Source: Hyphomicrobium facile
Lineage (GTDB): Bacteria; Pseudomonadota; Alphaproteobacteria; Rhizobiales; Hyphomicrobiaceae
Assembly: GCF_900116175.1 (NCBI RefSeq)
Contig: NZ_FPCH01000002.1
Span: 1,259,008 to 1,323,007, forward strand
DNA length: 64,000 bases
Reading direction: 5' to 3'
In this document: positions 46,258-54,104 of the stretch, in pieces
Numbering within the stretch: the first letter of the stretch is position 1
How the letters are laid out: each line of letters starts with the position of its first letter
Made by a program: the position numbers and the translations under genes
The notes under the pieces: model-generated
Database searches by the model: none
Told to the model about the DNA's origin: nothing
The model's input: the letters and a program-made list of their open reading frames with translations, nothing else

Positions 46258-46748
46258 AGCGTCTTTCCTCCCGATTGAAGCAGATATGCATCAAGGCGGG
46301 CGAGCGTCTGGTGTGCGCCCTCGACAGCGCCGAACTTCGCCATCCAATCACGCCGTTCACGCGTCGCCGCGAGAAGGCGCAGCGTGACGCGGGTCTTGCG
46401 GTTTTCCGCTTCGAACGTGATCCAGACCTTGAACATCTCGAAGTCTGGCCTCTCCGCGCCGGCATCGTGATCGTAGGCGAGAAGTTCCGGAGCCTTCACT
46501 TCGGTGTAACGAACACGGTTCGGGTGATCCGTGCCGTCCGGTCCGTGCATCGTGAACAGCCATTCGCCGCCGGGCCGAACGTCCATTTTGTATGTCGTCG
46601 TGGTAAAGCCGTTCGGCCCCCACCAATTGCTGATGTGAAGAGGATCCTTGAATGCCTCGAACACGAGTTCGCGTGGCGCATCGAAGACGCGCGTGGCGAC
46701 AATTTCTCTATCGGCTTCGTCCACATCACTTCGGTTTCTTGCGGCCAC
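46254..46748 (-). CDS. SRPBCC (AHSA1-like) protein 3
   Basis: The product of about 164 residues is the most divergent of the three (VATRVFDAPRELVFEAFKDPLHISNWWGPNGF). I place the start at GTG 46748, with GAAGGAG 7 nt upstream. This overlaps the ArsR gene by 23 nt. GTG 46724, just after the ArsR stop, is the alternative. It is the first of the three after the regulator, the usual partner position in ArsR-SRPBCC pairs. Confidence 0.86.
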   Translation of the reverse strand: MAARNRSDVDEADREIVATRVFDAPRELVFEAFKDPLHISNWWGPNGFTTTTYKMDVRPGGEWLFTMHGPDGTDHPNRVRYTEVKAPELLAYDHDAGAERPDFEMFKVWITFEAENRKTRVTLRLLAATRERRDWMAKFGAVEGAHQTLARLDAYLLQSGGKTL

Positions 46749-47094
46749 CTTTTTTCTCCTTCGCCTGCAACACACGTAGATACTCGTCCAGCCGATCGAA
46801 GCTCTGCTCCCAGAACTTCCGGTAGTGCTCGACCCAGTCGTCGACTTCCTTCAACGGCCCCGGTTCCAGCCGGCAGGGCCGCCATTGCGCTTCGCGCCCG
46901 CGTGCGATGAGCCCCGCCCGCTCAAGAACCTTGAGATGCTTCGAAACGGCCGGAAGGCTCATCTCGAAGGGTTCGGCGAGATCAGTGACAGACGTTTCCC
47001 CCAGCGCCAGCCGCGCCAGGATCGCCCGCCGCGTGGGATCGGCGAGCGCTGCGAACGTTTCACTCAGTCTGTCGGAAGCCATATGTTTAGCCAT
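46726..47094 (-). CDS. ArsR-family winged-helix regulator
   Basis: The 122-residue protein has the ArsR fold: FAALADPTRRAILARLALGETSV with the HTH segment LPAVSKHLKVLERAGLI. It lacks the metal-binding Cys pair of classical ArsR (no CxC in helix 3), like other members that pair with SRPBCC proteins. It probably represses its own operon and its ligand may be relayed by the SRPBCC partners. The Lys-rich C-terminus overlaps the next gene. Confidence 0.92.
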   Translation of the reverse strand: MAKHMASDRLSETFAALADPTRRAILARLALGETSVTDLAEPFEMSLPAVSKHLKVLERAGLIARGREAQWRPCRLEPGPLKEVDDWVEHYRKFWEQSFDRLDEYLRVLQAKEKKGGRKKPK

Positions 47095-47185
47095 CGGGTT
47101 AAATAACTTATCGGTTAAATACAGGCGATGGGACAGCGCGTCAAGCGGCTCGGTCGAAGTCGGAGATCGGGAATTTCAAAAGCAC

Positions 47186-47277
47186 CGTCATCCCCGCGTA
47201 GGCGGGGATCCGTCCAAATAAATAGACGTCCATTGCACGTTTCGGACTTGGACAGATCCCGGCCTTCGCCGGGATGA
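47186..47277. repeat. Composite palindromic repeat, best-preserved copy
   Basis: The 92-bp unit runs from GTCATCCCCGC-gta-GGCGGGGATCCGTCCAAA to GACAGATCCCGGCCTTCGCCGGGATGAC. The ends are inverted and each forms its own hairpin. It lies in the 323-bp gene-free stretch between arsR and the first DUF465 gene. The remainder of that stretch shows no gene. Confidence 0.85.
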
Positions 47278-47417
47278 CGACCTAGGCACTCCGTTCGAGG
47301 ATGACGGGAGGTTTGGCGACTGAAAATCGACCAGAAATATAAAAGCCCCGCCCGGAGACTGATGCGTCCGCTCCGGTGGCAGGGCCTGGGATAGAAGATT
47401 TTGCGGGCGAGTTCGCG

Positions 47418-47594
47418 CTAGTGGCGCGTTTCTCGTCTTATCCGCTCCATCTCGTCCTTGAGCTTCAGTTTCTCTTGTTTCAATCTACGGATTTCGATGT
47501 CGTCAGATCCGGGGCTCGCAGCCGCTTGGTGGATTTTTTGTTCGAGAGCCCGATGCTTCTCCGCGAGTTCAGCCAGATGAGCCGTAATCGTCAT
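47418..47594 (-). CDS. DUF465 (YdcH-like) small protein 1
   Basis: The 58-residue helical peptide (TITAHLAELAEKHRALEQKIH, then RRLKQEKLKLKDEMERIR) matches the DUF465 family of small coiled-coil proteins. AGGAGG lies 6 nt before ATG 47594, which fixes the start; the frame upstream to 47657 is not coding. Function unknown. Confidence 0.85.
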   Translation of the reverse strand: MTITAHLAELAEKHRALEQKIHQAAASPGSDDIEIRRLKQEKLKLKDEMERIRRETRH

Positions 47595-47843
47595 CAGTTG
47601 CCTCCTAAAGAGATTGCAGACGTTGAAATCGTGCCACACGTTTTTGGCGTTGTCCAACGTCTCTCGCGGCTAAGCTTGGATGTTCGATATTTGTTGCCGA
47701 GCCCCAAACTGGCCTTAGAAAATCGTGAAATAAATTCATAGGATTAGAAAGATCGGCCTGGATCGCGCTTTTGCCCTGTTGCCATATCATGGGCAATCAC
47801 CCAAAAGGCTGCGATTGGACTGGGCAGTGGGCAGGGAATCGTT

Positions 47844-48050
47844 ATGGAGCGGCGCGACGAACGCGAGCTCAGAGAAGAGCTGGTAACTTTGCGGGGCGAG
47901 CACCGGAAGCTCGACTGCGAAATCGCCGCTCTTGAAGGTGACGCTTCGGCTGACCAACTTCTGATCAAGCGGCTGAAAAAGAAGAAGCTTGTTCTGAAGG
48001 ACCGGATCACGCAGATCGAGGATAAGCTGCTTCCCGATATCATCGCGTGA
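47844..48050 (+). CDS. DUF465 (YdcH-like) small protein 2
   Basis: The 68-residue product (REELVTLRGEHRKLDCEIAALEG, then IKRLKKKKLVLKDRITQIEDKL) is a second DUF465 peptide, divergent from the first with 250 bp between their starts. Both end in the same Lys-rich helix. It lies 49 bp before the exonuclease gene on the same strand, so they may share a transcript. Confidence 0.85.
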   Translation: MERRDERELREELVTLRGEHRKLDCEIAALEGDASADQLLIKRLKKKKLVLKDRITQIEDKLLPDIIA

Positions 48051-48099
48051 ACGTCATTCTGTACGTGGCTGCTTCGCAGTTACGTGCGTTTAATGGTTC

Positions 48100-49119
48100 A
48101 TGATCTCGCTCGCACCTCCCGTCGACAGTTGGCTGTACCCTGTCGGGTCCGGCATCTATTGCGAGCCCGGCGATTTTTATATCGATCCGGGCCGCGTGGT
48201 TGATCGCGCTGTTATTACGCACGGGCACAGCGACCATGCGCGCGCGGGCCACCGGGCGGTGCTCGCAACGTCTGAAACCATCGAAATCATGAAGGTGCGC
48301 TACGGCGAGGATTGTGCCGGCGTATTCCAGCCGCTCGCGATCGGCGAAACGATCGACATCAACGGCGTCAGGGTGCGGTTGGTGCCGGCCGGGCATATCC
48401 TGGGGTCCGCTCAAGTCGTCATCGAGTGGGCCGGGCGGCGCGCCGTCATTTCCGGCGACTACAAGCGTGCGAGCGATCCGACCTGCGCGCCCTTCGAACT
48501 CGTCACTTGCGACGTGTTCGTGACCGAAGCGACATTTGCGCTGCCGGTTTTCCGCCACGAGAAGGCCCGGCACGAAGCCGACAAGCTACTCTCCTCTCTC
48601 CGCGCTGAGCCGGACCGGACACACCTCATCGGCGCCTACAATCTCGGCAAGTGCCAGCGGATGATCCGCGTCGTTCGCGATGCGGGCTACGACAAGCCGA
48701 TCTACCTGCATGGCGCGGTGGTCGCGCTGACCGAGCTTTATCAGAAGCTCGGCGTGGATCTCGGCGAGCTGCTGCCGGTTGCGGGCACCGATCCGAAGTC
48801 GATGCGCGGCGGTATCGTGATGTGTCCTCCTTCCGCACTCGGCGATCGCTGGTCGCGCCGGTTCGGCGATCCGGTCAACGCTTTTGCGAGCGGTTGGATG
48901 CGCGTACGCGGCCGCGCCCGTCAGCTTGGCGTCGAGTTGCCGCTCGTCGTCTCCGATCACGTCGACTGGCCGGAGCTCATTCAGACGGTCATCGAAACGG
49001 AGGCGCAAGAGATCTGGGTGACGCACGGCCGCGAGGATGCGCTCGTCCATTATCTCGGCACGCTCGGCCGGAAGGCTCGCGCGCTCGCGCTCGTCGGATA
49101 TGGCGAGGAGGCCGAATAG
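48100..49119 (+). CDS. Ligase-associated DNA exonuclease (metallo-beta-lactamase fold)
   Basis: The 339-residue protein has the metallo-beta-lactamase/beta-CASP metal motif VITHGHSDHARAGH, then PAGHILGSAQVVIEW and ISGDYKRASDP, as in the exonuclease of bacterial ATP-dependent ligase modules. It probably trims DNA ends before ligation. It is followed immediately by the ligase, with GAGGAGG at its own 3' end serving as the ligase ribosome site. The companion helicase and phosphoesterase of the four-gene module are not in the window. Confidence 0.93.
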   Translation: MISLAPPVDSWLYPVGSGIYCEPGDFYIDPGRVVDRAVITHGHSDHARAGHRAVLATSETIEIMKVRYGEDCAGVFQPLAIGETIDINGVRVRLVPAGHILGSAQVVIEWAGRRAVISGDYKRASDPTCAPFELVTCDVFVTEATFALPVFRHEKARHEADKLLSSLRAEPDRTHLIGAYNLGKCQRMIRVVRDAGYDKPIYLHGAVVALTELYQKLGVDLGELLPVAGTDPKSMRGGIVMCPPSALGDRWSRRFGDPVNAFASGWMRVRGRARQLGVELPLVVSDHVDWPELIQTVIETEAQEIWVTHGREDALVHYLGTLGRKARALALVGYGEEAE

Positions 49120-49121
49120 CG

Positions 49122-51113
49122 ATGCGCGCGTTCGCCCGTCTCCTCGACTGCCTCGTCTACACGCAGAGCCGCAATCGCAAGGTGGCGCTGCTCGGCGACT
49201 ATTTCCGAACGGCGCCCGATCCCGACCGCGGCTGGGCGCTTGCGGCTTTGACGGACGGCGTGCCGATCCGCTTGCCGCTCAGGCGGATGCTCTCCGATCT
49301 CGTCACCCGCTTCATCGATCCGACGCTCTACCGGCTGTCGCGCGATTACGTCGGCGACACGGCCGAAACGGTGGCTCTGCTCTGGCCGGATGATCGATCT
49401 GTTCTTCCCCCGACCCCTGGCCCCTCCCCGCAAGGGGGCACTTCTCCCCTCCCCTTGAGGGGGAGGGGTCGGGGGCGGGGCGATGATCGGAGTGAGAAGC
49501 CGAAGCAGCTCGTGTTGGATCTTACCCCCACCCCTAACCCCTCCCCGCAAGGGGGAGGGGAACAAGAGGATGTTTCTCCCCTCGACGCGAGAGGGAAACA
49601 GAACACTTCTCCCTTCGACATGGGCGGTGAACGACACACTTCTCCCCTCGACGCGGCAGGTGGACAACACACTTCTCCTCTCGACGCGGAAGGTGGACAG
49701 CACACTTCTCCCCTCCCCTCGACGGGGAGGGGTCAGGGGTGGGGTGATCTGGGGCACAATTCCGGAGAGCCGCCTGAACTGTCGCTCGGCGCGGTTATCG
49801 ACGCGATGGCGGACGGCACGACGGCAGAGCGTACGGAACGTCTCGGCCGTCTTCTCGATCAGCTCGATGCGACCGGGAGATGGGCGCTTCTGAAGCTCAT
49901 CGGCGGAGCGCCGCGTGTGGGCGTTTCGGCGCGCCTTGCGCGTACCGCGCTCGCCGAAAGCTACGGCCGCGACGTTTCCGAGATCGAGGAGGTGTGGCAT
50001 GCGCTCGAGCCGCCGTATCTCGAACTTTTCCAATGGCTCGACGGCAAGGCCGAGCGTCCCGATCCCGGTGCGAAGCCTGTTTTTCGACCGGTCATGCTCG
50101 CGCATCCGATCGAAGAGGAAGACTGGCCGCGCCTTTCTCCAGAAGACTTCTCCGCGGAATGGAAATGGGACGGCATCCGCGTCCAGGTCGCAGCGCGGGG
50201 CGGCGATGTCCGCATGTTCTCGCGGCAGGGCGACGATATTTCCGGCGCCTTCCCGGAAATCCGATCGGCGTTCCACGGGCACGACTGCGTCGTGGATGGC
50301 GAGTTGCTCATCGTGCGCGATGATAAAATCGCGCCGTTCAACGACTTGCAGCAGCGCCTCAATCGCAAGTCGGTCACGGCGAAGATGATGGCGTCGTATC
50401 CTCCGCACGTGCGGCTCTACGATCTGCTGTTCGAGGGGCAAGAAGATCTTCGCGGGCTTTCGTTCGGCGAGCGGCGCTCTCGCCTCGAGGCCTGGCACGC
50501 GAAGCATCATCCGCGGCTGACGGATGTCTCGCCGCTCGTTCCATTCAAATCGTTCGACGAACTCGGCGTGCTGTGGTCGTCGGCGCGGGCGGAAGGCATC
50601 GAAGGGCTGATGCTGAAGCGGCGCGCGAGCCCCTATCAGGCCGGCCGCGTCAAGGGCGAATGGTTCAAGTGGAAACGCGCCGCGCTAACGCTCGACTGCG
50701 TGCTGATGTACGCCCAACGCGGCTCGGGCAAGCGCTCGTCCTACTATTCCGATTACACGTTCGGGGTCTGGCGCACGGACGAGAACGGCGAACGGCAACT
50801 AGTGCCTGTCGGCAAAGCGTATTCGGGATTTACGGACGAAGAGCTGTTGGAGATCGACAAGTGGATCAGGGGGCATACGACCGAGACGTTCGGGCCGGTC
50901 CGCGCTGTCGAGCCGGAACTCGTTTTCGAGGTCGCATTCGACGCGGTGCAAGAATCGACGCGGCATAAATCGGGCGTCGCGATGCGGTTTCCGCGCATTC
51001 ATCGCATCCGCTGGGATAAGCCCGCGGCCGAAGCGGATACTCTCGACACCGTGCTGCGGATCGTCGGGGGCGGTGCCGCCGCGAGGGCAGCGGCACCTTC
51101 CGATCTTGTTTGA
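49122..51113 (+). CDS. ATP-dependent DNA ligase of the damage-response module, with a repeat-derived insertion
   Basis: The 663-residue protein has an N-terminal helical domain, the nucleotidyltransferase core with active-site Lys348 in EWKWDGIR, VDGELLIVRD, and the OB-domain FKWKRAALTLDCVLM. It seals DNA breaks with ATP and works with the upstream exonuclease. Residues about 94-212 are not ligase-like: Pro/Gly/Ser-rich, with PTPGPSPQGG and four or five repeats such as TSPLDAAGGQH. They are encoded by palindromic and direct-repeat DNA. Without them the size would be about 550, the family norm. Reading frame is kept throughout. Confidence 0.93.
   Translation: MRAFARLLDCLVYTQSRNRKVALLGDYFRTAPDPDRGWALAALTDGVPIRLPLRRMLSDLVTRFIDPTLYRLSRDYVGDTAETVALLWPDDRSVLPPTPGPSPQGGTSPLPLRGRGRGRGDDRSEKPKQLVLDLTPTPNPSPQGGGEQEDVSPLDARGKQNTSPFDMGGERHTSPLDAAGGQHTSPLDAEGGQHTSPLPSTGRGQGWGDLGHNSGEPPELSLGAVIDAMADGTTAERTERLGRLLDQLDATGRWALLKLIGGAPRVGVSARLARTALAESYGRDVSEIEEVWHALEPPYLELFQWLDGKAERPDPGAKPVFRPVMLAHPIEEEDWPRLSPEDFSAEWKWDGIRVQVAARGGDVRMFSRQGDDISGAFPEIRSAFHGHDCVVDGELLIVRDDKIAPFNDLQQRLNRKSVTAKMMASYPPHVRLYDLLFEGQEDLRGLSFGERRSRLEAWHAKHHPRLTDVSPLVPFKSFDELGVLWSSARAEGIEGLMLKRRASPYQAGRVKGEWFKWKRAALTLDCVLMYAQRGSGKRSSYYSDYTFGVWRTDENGERQLVPVGKAYSGFTDEELLEIDKWIRGHTTETFGPVRAVEPELVFEVAFDAVQESTRHKSGVAMRFPRIHRIRWDKPAAEADTLDTVLRIVGGGAAARAAAPSDLV
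49401..49757. repeat. Palindromic/direct repeat block inside the ligase coding sequence
   Basis: Two C-rich/G-rich palindromes frame the block. CCCCTCCCC-gcaa-GGGGG and CCCCTCCCC-ttga-GGGGGAGGGG lie near 49417-49472, and arms at 49526-49546 pair with 49724-49744. Between the second pair of arms are tandem units of 33-36 bp containing CACTTCTCCCCTCGACGCGG. The block is open in the ligase frame, and also on the opposite strand. Confidence 0.85.
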
Positions 51114-51123
51114 TTAGGCTCGC

Positions 51124-52326
51124 TTAGGCAGCGGCCGCCTTCACAGCGTTTGCCGTTTCGGCGATGTAGCTCATCGCAGCGGCAACGCCGCCCTTCTTGT
51201 GCGGAATGCCTGCGAGTTCGAAGCCCATCTCGACGCCGGTCAACGCGCCCAGGACCGTCAGCTCGTTCGTATCTCCGAGATGGGCGATGCGGAACGCCTT
51301 GCCAGCGATCTTGTTCAAGCCAGTTCCGAGCGACATGTTGAAGTTGTCGAGCACGATCTTGCGATAGGCATCGGCGTTGTGGCCTTCCGGCACGACGACC
51401 GTCGTCACAGCGGGTGAATAATATTTCGGATCGCGGCACTGGATCTCCAAGCCCCAGGCTTGAACCGCGCGCCGCGTCGCTTCCGCCAGACGTTGATGAC
51501 GCGCGAAGACGTTCTCCAGGCCTTCGTCGTTGATCAAGTCGATCGCCTCGGCGAGACCATAGAGCAAGCCCGTCGCCGGGGTGTAGGGGAAGTAGCCCGT
51601 CGCGTTCAACGCCAGCATTTCGTCCCAGGCGAAGTAAGACTTCCTGAGCTGAGCCGCCTTCGAAGCTTCGATCGCCTTGGCGCTGATTGCCGTGAACGAC
51701 AATCCCGGCGGCATCATCATGCCCTTCTGCGAACCGGCAACGGTGACGTCGATGCCCCACTCGTCGTGGCGGAGATCGGCGGCGCCGAGCGAAGAGATCG
51801 CGTCGACCATGAGCAGTGCCGGATGCTTCGCGGCGTCAAGCGCTTTGCGAACTTCATCGAGCCGCGTGAGGCAGCCCGTCGACGTTTCGTTGTGGACGAC
51901 GCAAACAGCCTTGATCTTGTGGCCCGTATCCGCCTTGAGTTTCTTCTCGATCAGATTGGCGTCGGCGGCGATGCGCCAGTCGGTCGGGATGACCTCGGTC
52001 TCAAGACCGAGGCGGCGCGCCATGGCTTCCCACAGTACAGCGAACTGGCCCGTTTCGCACATCAGCACTTTGTCGCCCGGCGACAGCGTGTTGGTGAGGC
52101 TCGCTTCCCAAGCACCCGATCCCGATGCCGGATAGATAATGACGTGGCTCTGGGTCTTGAACAGACCCTTGATGCCACTCAGAACGCGTCTGCCGAGCAC
52201 GCCGAACTCGAGGCCGCGATGATCGAGAATCTGACGCGACATTGCCGCCAAAATGCGCTCCGGCACGGGCGTCGGCCCCGGGATCTGCAAAAAGTGGCGG
52301 CCAGGGCGGCGATTTTCTCTCGTCAT
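51124..52326 (-). CDS. sgaA: Serine--glyoxylate aminotransferase
   Basis: The 400-residue class V aminotransferase has the PLP Lys in VAGSQKGMMMPPG, the ring-stacking region NETSTG and cofactor Asp in LLMVDAISSLGA. It transfers the amino group of serine to glyoxylate, giving hydroxypyruvate and glycine, a key serine-cycle step in methylotrophs. Start ATG 52326 has GAGGA about 9 nt upstream; the longer frame to 52881 is the antisense of the amidase. hprA, which uses its product, lies 1.8 kb away on the same strand. Confidence 0.93.
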   Translation of the reverse strand: MTRENRRPGRHFLQIPGPTPVPERILAAMSRQILDHRGLEFGVLGRRVLSGIKGLFKTQSHVIIYPASGSGAWEASLTNTLSPGDKVLMCETGQFAVLWEAMARRLGLETEVIPTDWRIAADANLIEKKLKADTGHKIKAVCVVHNETSTGCLTRLDEVRKALDAAKHPALLMVDAISSLGAADLRHDEWGIDVTVAGSQKGMMMPPGLSFTAISAKAIEASKAAQLRKSYFAWDEMLALNATGYFPYTPATGLLYGLAEAIDLINDEGLENVFARHQRLAEATRRAVQAWGLEIQCRDPKYYSPAVTTVVVPEGHNADAYRKIVLDNFNMSLGTGLNKIAGKAFRIAHLGDTNELTVLGALTGVEMGFELAGIPHKKGGVAAAMSYIAETANAVKAAAA

Positions 52327-52386
52327 TATAATAGTCCTCAAGGATCTTTTTATTCGTCCTGGGGCTGTCCTAGTACCGAACCGCGT

Positions 52387-52402
52387 CAGATACAATTGTC
52401 TG
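52387..52402. promoter_or_regulatory. Imperfect palindrome in the sgaA-amidase intergenic region
   Basis: CAGATACAATTGTCTG has matching CAGA/TCTG ends around the palindrome CAATTG. It sits 61 bp upstream of sgaA, where an operator would be expected. The binding protein is unknown. Confidence 0.3.
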
Positions 52403-52405
52403 GAT

Positions 52406-52438
52406 GCGCCGCGGATCGACCGAACCGCGGCGCTTTTT
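52406..52438 (+). terminator. Strong terminator-like hairpin between sgaA and amidase starts
   Basis: GCGCCGCGG (52406-52414), a 10-nt loop and CCGCGGCGC (52425-52433) are followed by TTTTT on the plus strand. No plus-strand gene ends here: it lies between two divergent gene starts, 122 bp before the amidase. Confidence 0.55.
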
Positions 52439-52560
52439 GTCTCGGCAGGGCTGCAACTGAGAAAAAATGCTTCTTTCCTGTAAAGGCCGCGATATTTGAC
52501 ACGCGCGCCAGCTTGCCAGCCACGATGGCCGCGCCACCGACCGAGACGGAGAGCGACCAA

Positions 52561-53901
52561 GTGACCAAAGCAGACTTTAGCACGAACCTCGAACATCTTA
52601 CGGCTTCTGAAGCGCGCGAGGCGTTGGTCGCGGGCGATATTACGTCGGCGGATCTTGTGGGCACATACATCGCACGGATCGCAGAACGCGACAAAGATGT
52701 TGGCGCCTGGGCGCACTTCGACGCGGGCAAGGCGCTCGAAGCTGCTCGCGCCAGCGATGCGCGGCGAGCACGCGGAGAAGCGATGCCGCCGCTCGCGGGA
52801 ATTCCGGTCGGCGTGAAGGATGTCATCGATACCAAGGACTATCCGACGGAACTCGGCTCGGAGGTCTTCGCCGGGCGGCAACCATCAAGTGACGCGTTCG
52901 TCGTTTCCCAGCTCAAAGCCGCAGGCGCGATCGTGCTCGGCAAAACGGTGACGACGGAACTTGCGTTCTTCGGTCCCGGAAAAACGCGCAATCCGCACGA
53001 TCCTGCGCGGACACCGGGCGGCTCTTCGTCGGGATCGGCGGCGGCCGTCGCGGACGGGCAAGCGCCTCTTGCGCTTGGAACGCAGACGGCCGGTTCCGTC
53101 ATCCGGCCCGCATCCTATTGCGGCGTCATCGGCTTCAAACCGACGTTCGGATATACGTCCCGCACCGGCGTTCTGGCGCAATCGCCGCCGCTCGACACAC
53201 TCGGCGGCTACGCGCGATCGGTCGAAGACATCGCACTCTTGTTCGATTGCATGAGCGACTTCGATGCGGCCGACGGCGATATGACGGCGGGGGCGAAGCC
53301 TTCGCTTTTGGCGGCTCTCAAGTCGCCCGGCTCACGCGCTCCGCGGCTGGCGTTCGTCAAAACGACTGCGTGGCCGCAGGGCGACGAGGCGATGCGCGTG
53401 GCATTCGAACGGTTTGCTTCGCGCTTCGGAATTGTCGAGACGCCGTTGCCGCCGGAGTTCGACGAGATCCTGCGTCTGCAACAGATCGTGCAGTTTTCCG
53501 ACATCGCGCGGAATTACGGCCCGATCGCCGACGCCAATCCCGATCGCGTGTCGGCGAAGCTCAAGGAGATCATTGCGGAGGGGCGGACGTTTTCGCAAGC
53601 GGACTATGACGCTGCGCGGAAGAAGCAGGATGTTCTCTACGCGGCGCTGCGGCCGATCCTCGATACCTACGACGCTATCGTCACGCCTGCGGCGGCGGGC
53701 GTTGCGCCGGTGGGGCTCGGCGGCACGGGCAGTCCGATGTTCAACGGGCTTTGGACTTACCTCGAGATGCCCTGCATCTCGCTGCCGCTGCTCGAAATCG
53801 ATGGGCTTCCGCTCGGCGTGCAGCTTGTCGGCGCGCGGGGCGATGATGCCCGGCTGCTCAGTGCCGCGGCGTGGCTGATGCAGCAAGGTCGCGCACCGTA
53901 G
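52561..53901 (+). CDS. Amidase signature family protein
   Basis: The 446-residue protein has the Ser-cisSer-Lys triad of amidase signature enzymes: Lys in GIPVGVKDVID, cis-Ser in TPGGSSSGSAAA and nucleophile Ser in GTQTAGSVIRPAS. The C-terminus (LPLGVQLVGARGDDARLL) is typical. It hydrolyses an amide of unknown type; it is not clearly GatA, which would be with gatC/gatB. I prefer GTG 52561 with GGAG 9 nt upstream; ATG 52525 is in frame and possible. It is inserted between two serine-cycle genes on the opposite strand. Confidence 0.9.
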   Translation: MTKADFSTNLEHLTASEAREALVAGDITSADLVGTYIARIAERDKDVGAWAHFDAGKALEAARASDARRARGEAMPPLAGIPVGVKDVIDTKDYPTELGSEVFAGRQPSSDAFVVSQLKAAGAIVLGKTVTTELAFFGPGKTRNPHDPARTPGGSSSGSAAAVADGQAPLALGTQTAGSVIRPASYCGVIGFKPTFGYTSRTGVLAQSPPLDTLGGYARSVEDIALLFDCMSDFDAADGDMTAGAKPSLLAALKSPGSRAPRLAFVKTTAWPQGDEAMRVAFERFASRFGIVETPLPPEFDEILRLQQIVQFSDIARNYGPIADANPDRVSAKLKEIIAEGRTFSQADYDAARKKQDVLYAALRPILDTYDAIVTPAAAGVAPVGLGGTGSPMFNGLWTYLEMPCISLPLLEIDGLPLGVQLVGARGDDARLLSAAAWLMQQGRAP

Positions 53902-53917
53902 CTTTCGCTCGACGCGC

Positions 53918-54005
53918 GGGGATCCCGACGAAGGCCGGATCCATCCAAGCCGAAGGTTTATCACAAACTGATGTTTGGACGGATCCCCGCCTACGCGGGG
54001 ATGAC
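53918..54005. repeat. Composite palindromic repeat, inverted orientation
   Basis: The right part TTTGGACGGATCCCCGC-cta-CGCGGGGATGAC (53974-54005) is the same arm as at 47186, inverted. The left part is decayed (GGGGATCCCGACGAAGGCCGGATCCATCCAA). It lies between the convergent amidase and hprA genes, ahead of the hprA terminator. Confidence 0.8.
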
Positions 54006-54044
54006 GGTGGTTATGGGAACCGCCTCAGAACATCCTCGAAAAGG

Positions 54045-54084
54045 GCCAAAAAAGAAAATGGCCGGGGCTAGCCCCGGCCATTTT
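54045..54084 (-). terminator. Rho-independent terminator after hprA
   Basis: A 30-bp perfect palindrome (54055-54084, arms AAAATGGCCGGGGC) is followed on the minus strand by CTTTTTTGG. It starts 21 bp after the hprA stop. By symmetry it could also stop read-through from the amidase side. Confidence 0.9.
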
Positions 54085-54104
54085 GAATGTCGCGATGAAG
54101 GGAC

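Noticed and set aside
49559..49720. CRISPR-like tandem units in the ligase gene
   Set aside because: Units of 33-36 bp are adjacent without unique spacers, lie in frame inside a gene, and no cas gene is present.
49050..50510. 486-residue minus-strand frame opposite the ligase
   Set aside because: Antisense to the ligase. Its openness across the repeat block reflects the palindromic sequence, not a gene.
51460..52560. N-terminal extension of the amidase frame
   Set aside because: These residues are the antisense of sgaA; the amidase family begins near 52561.
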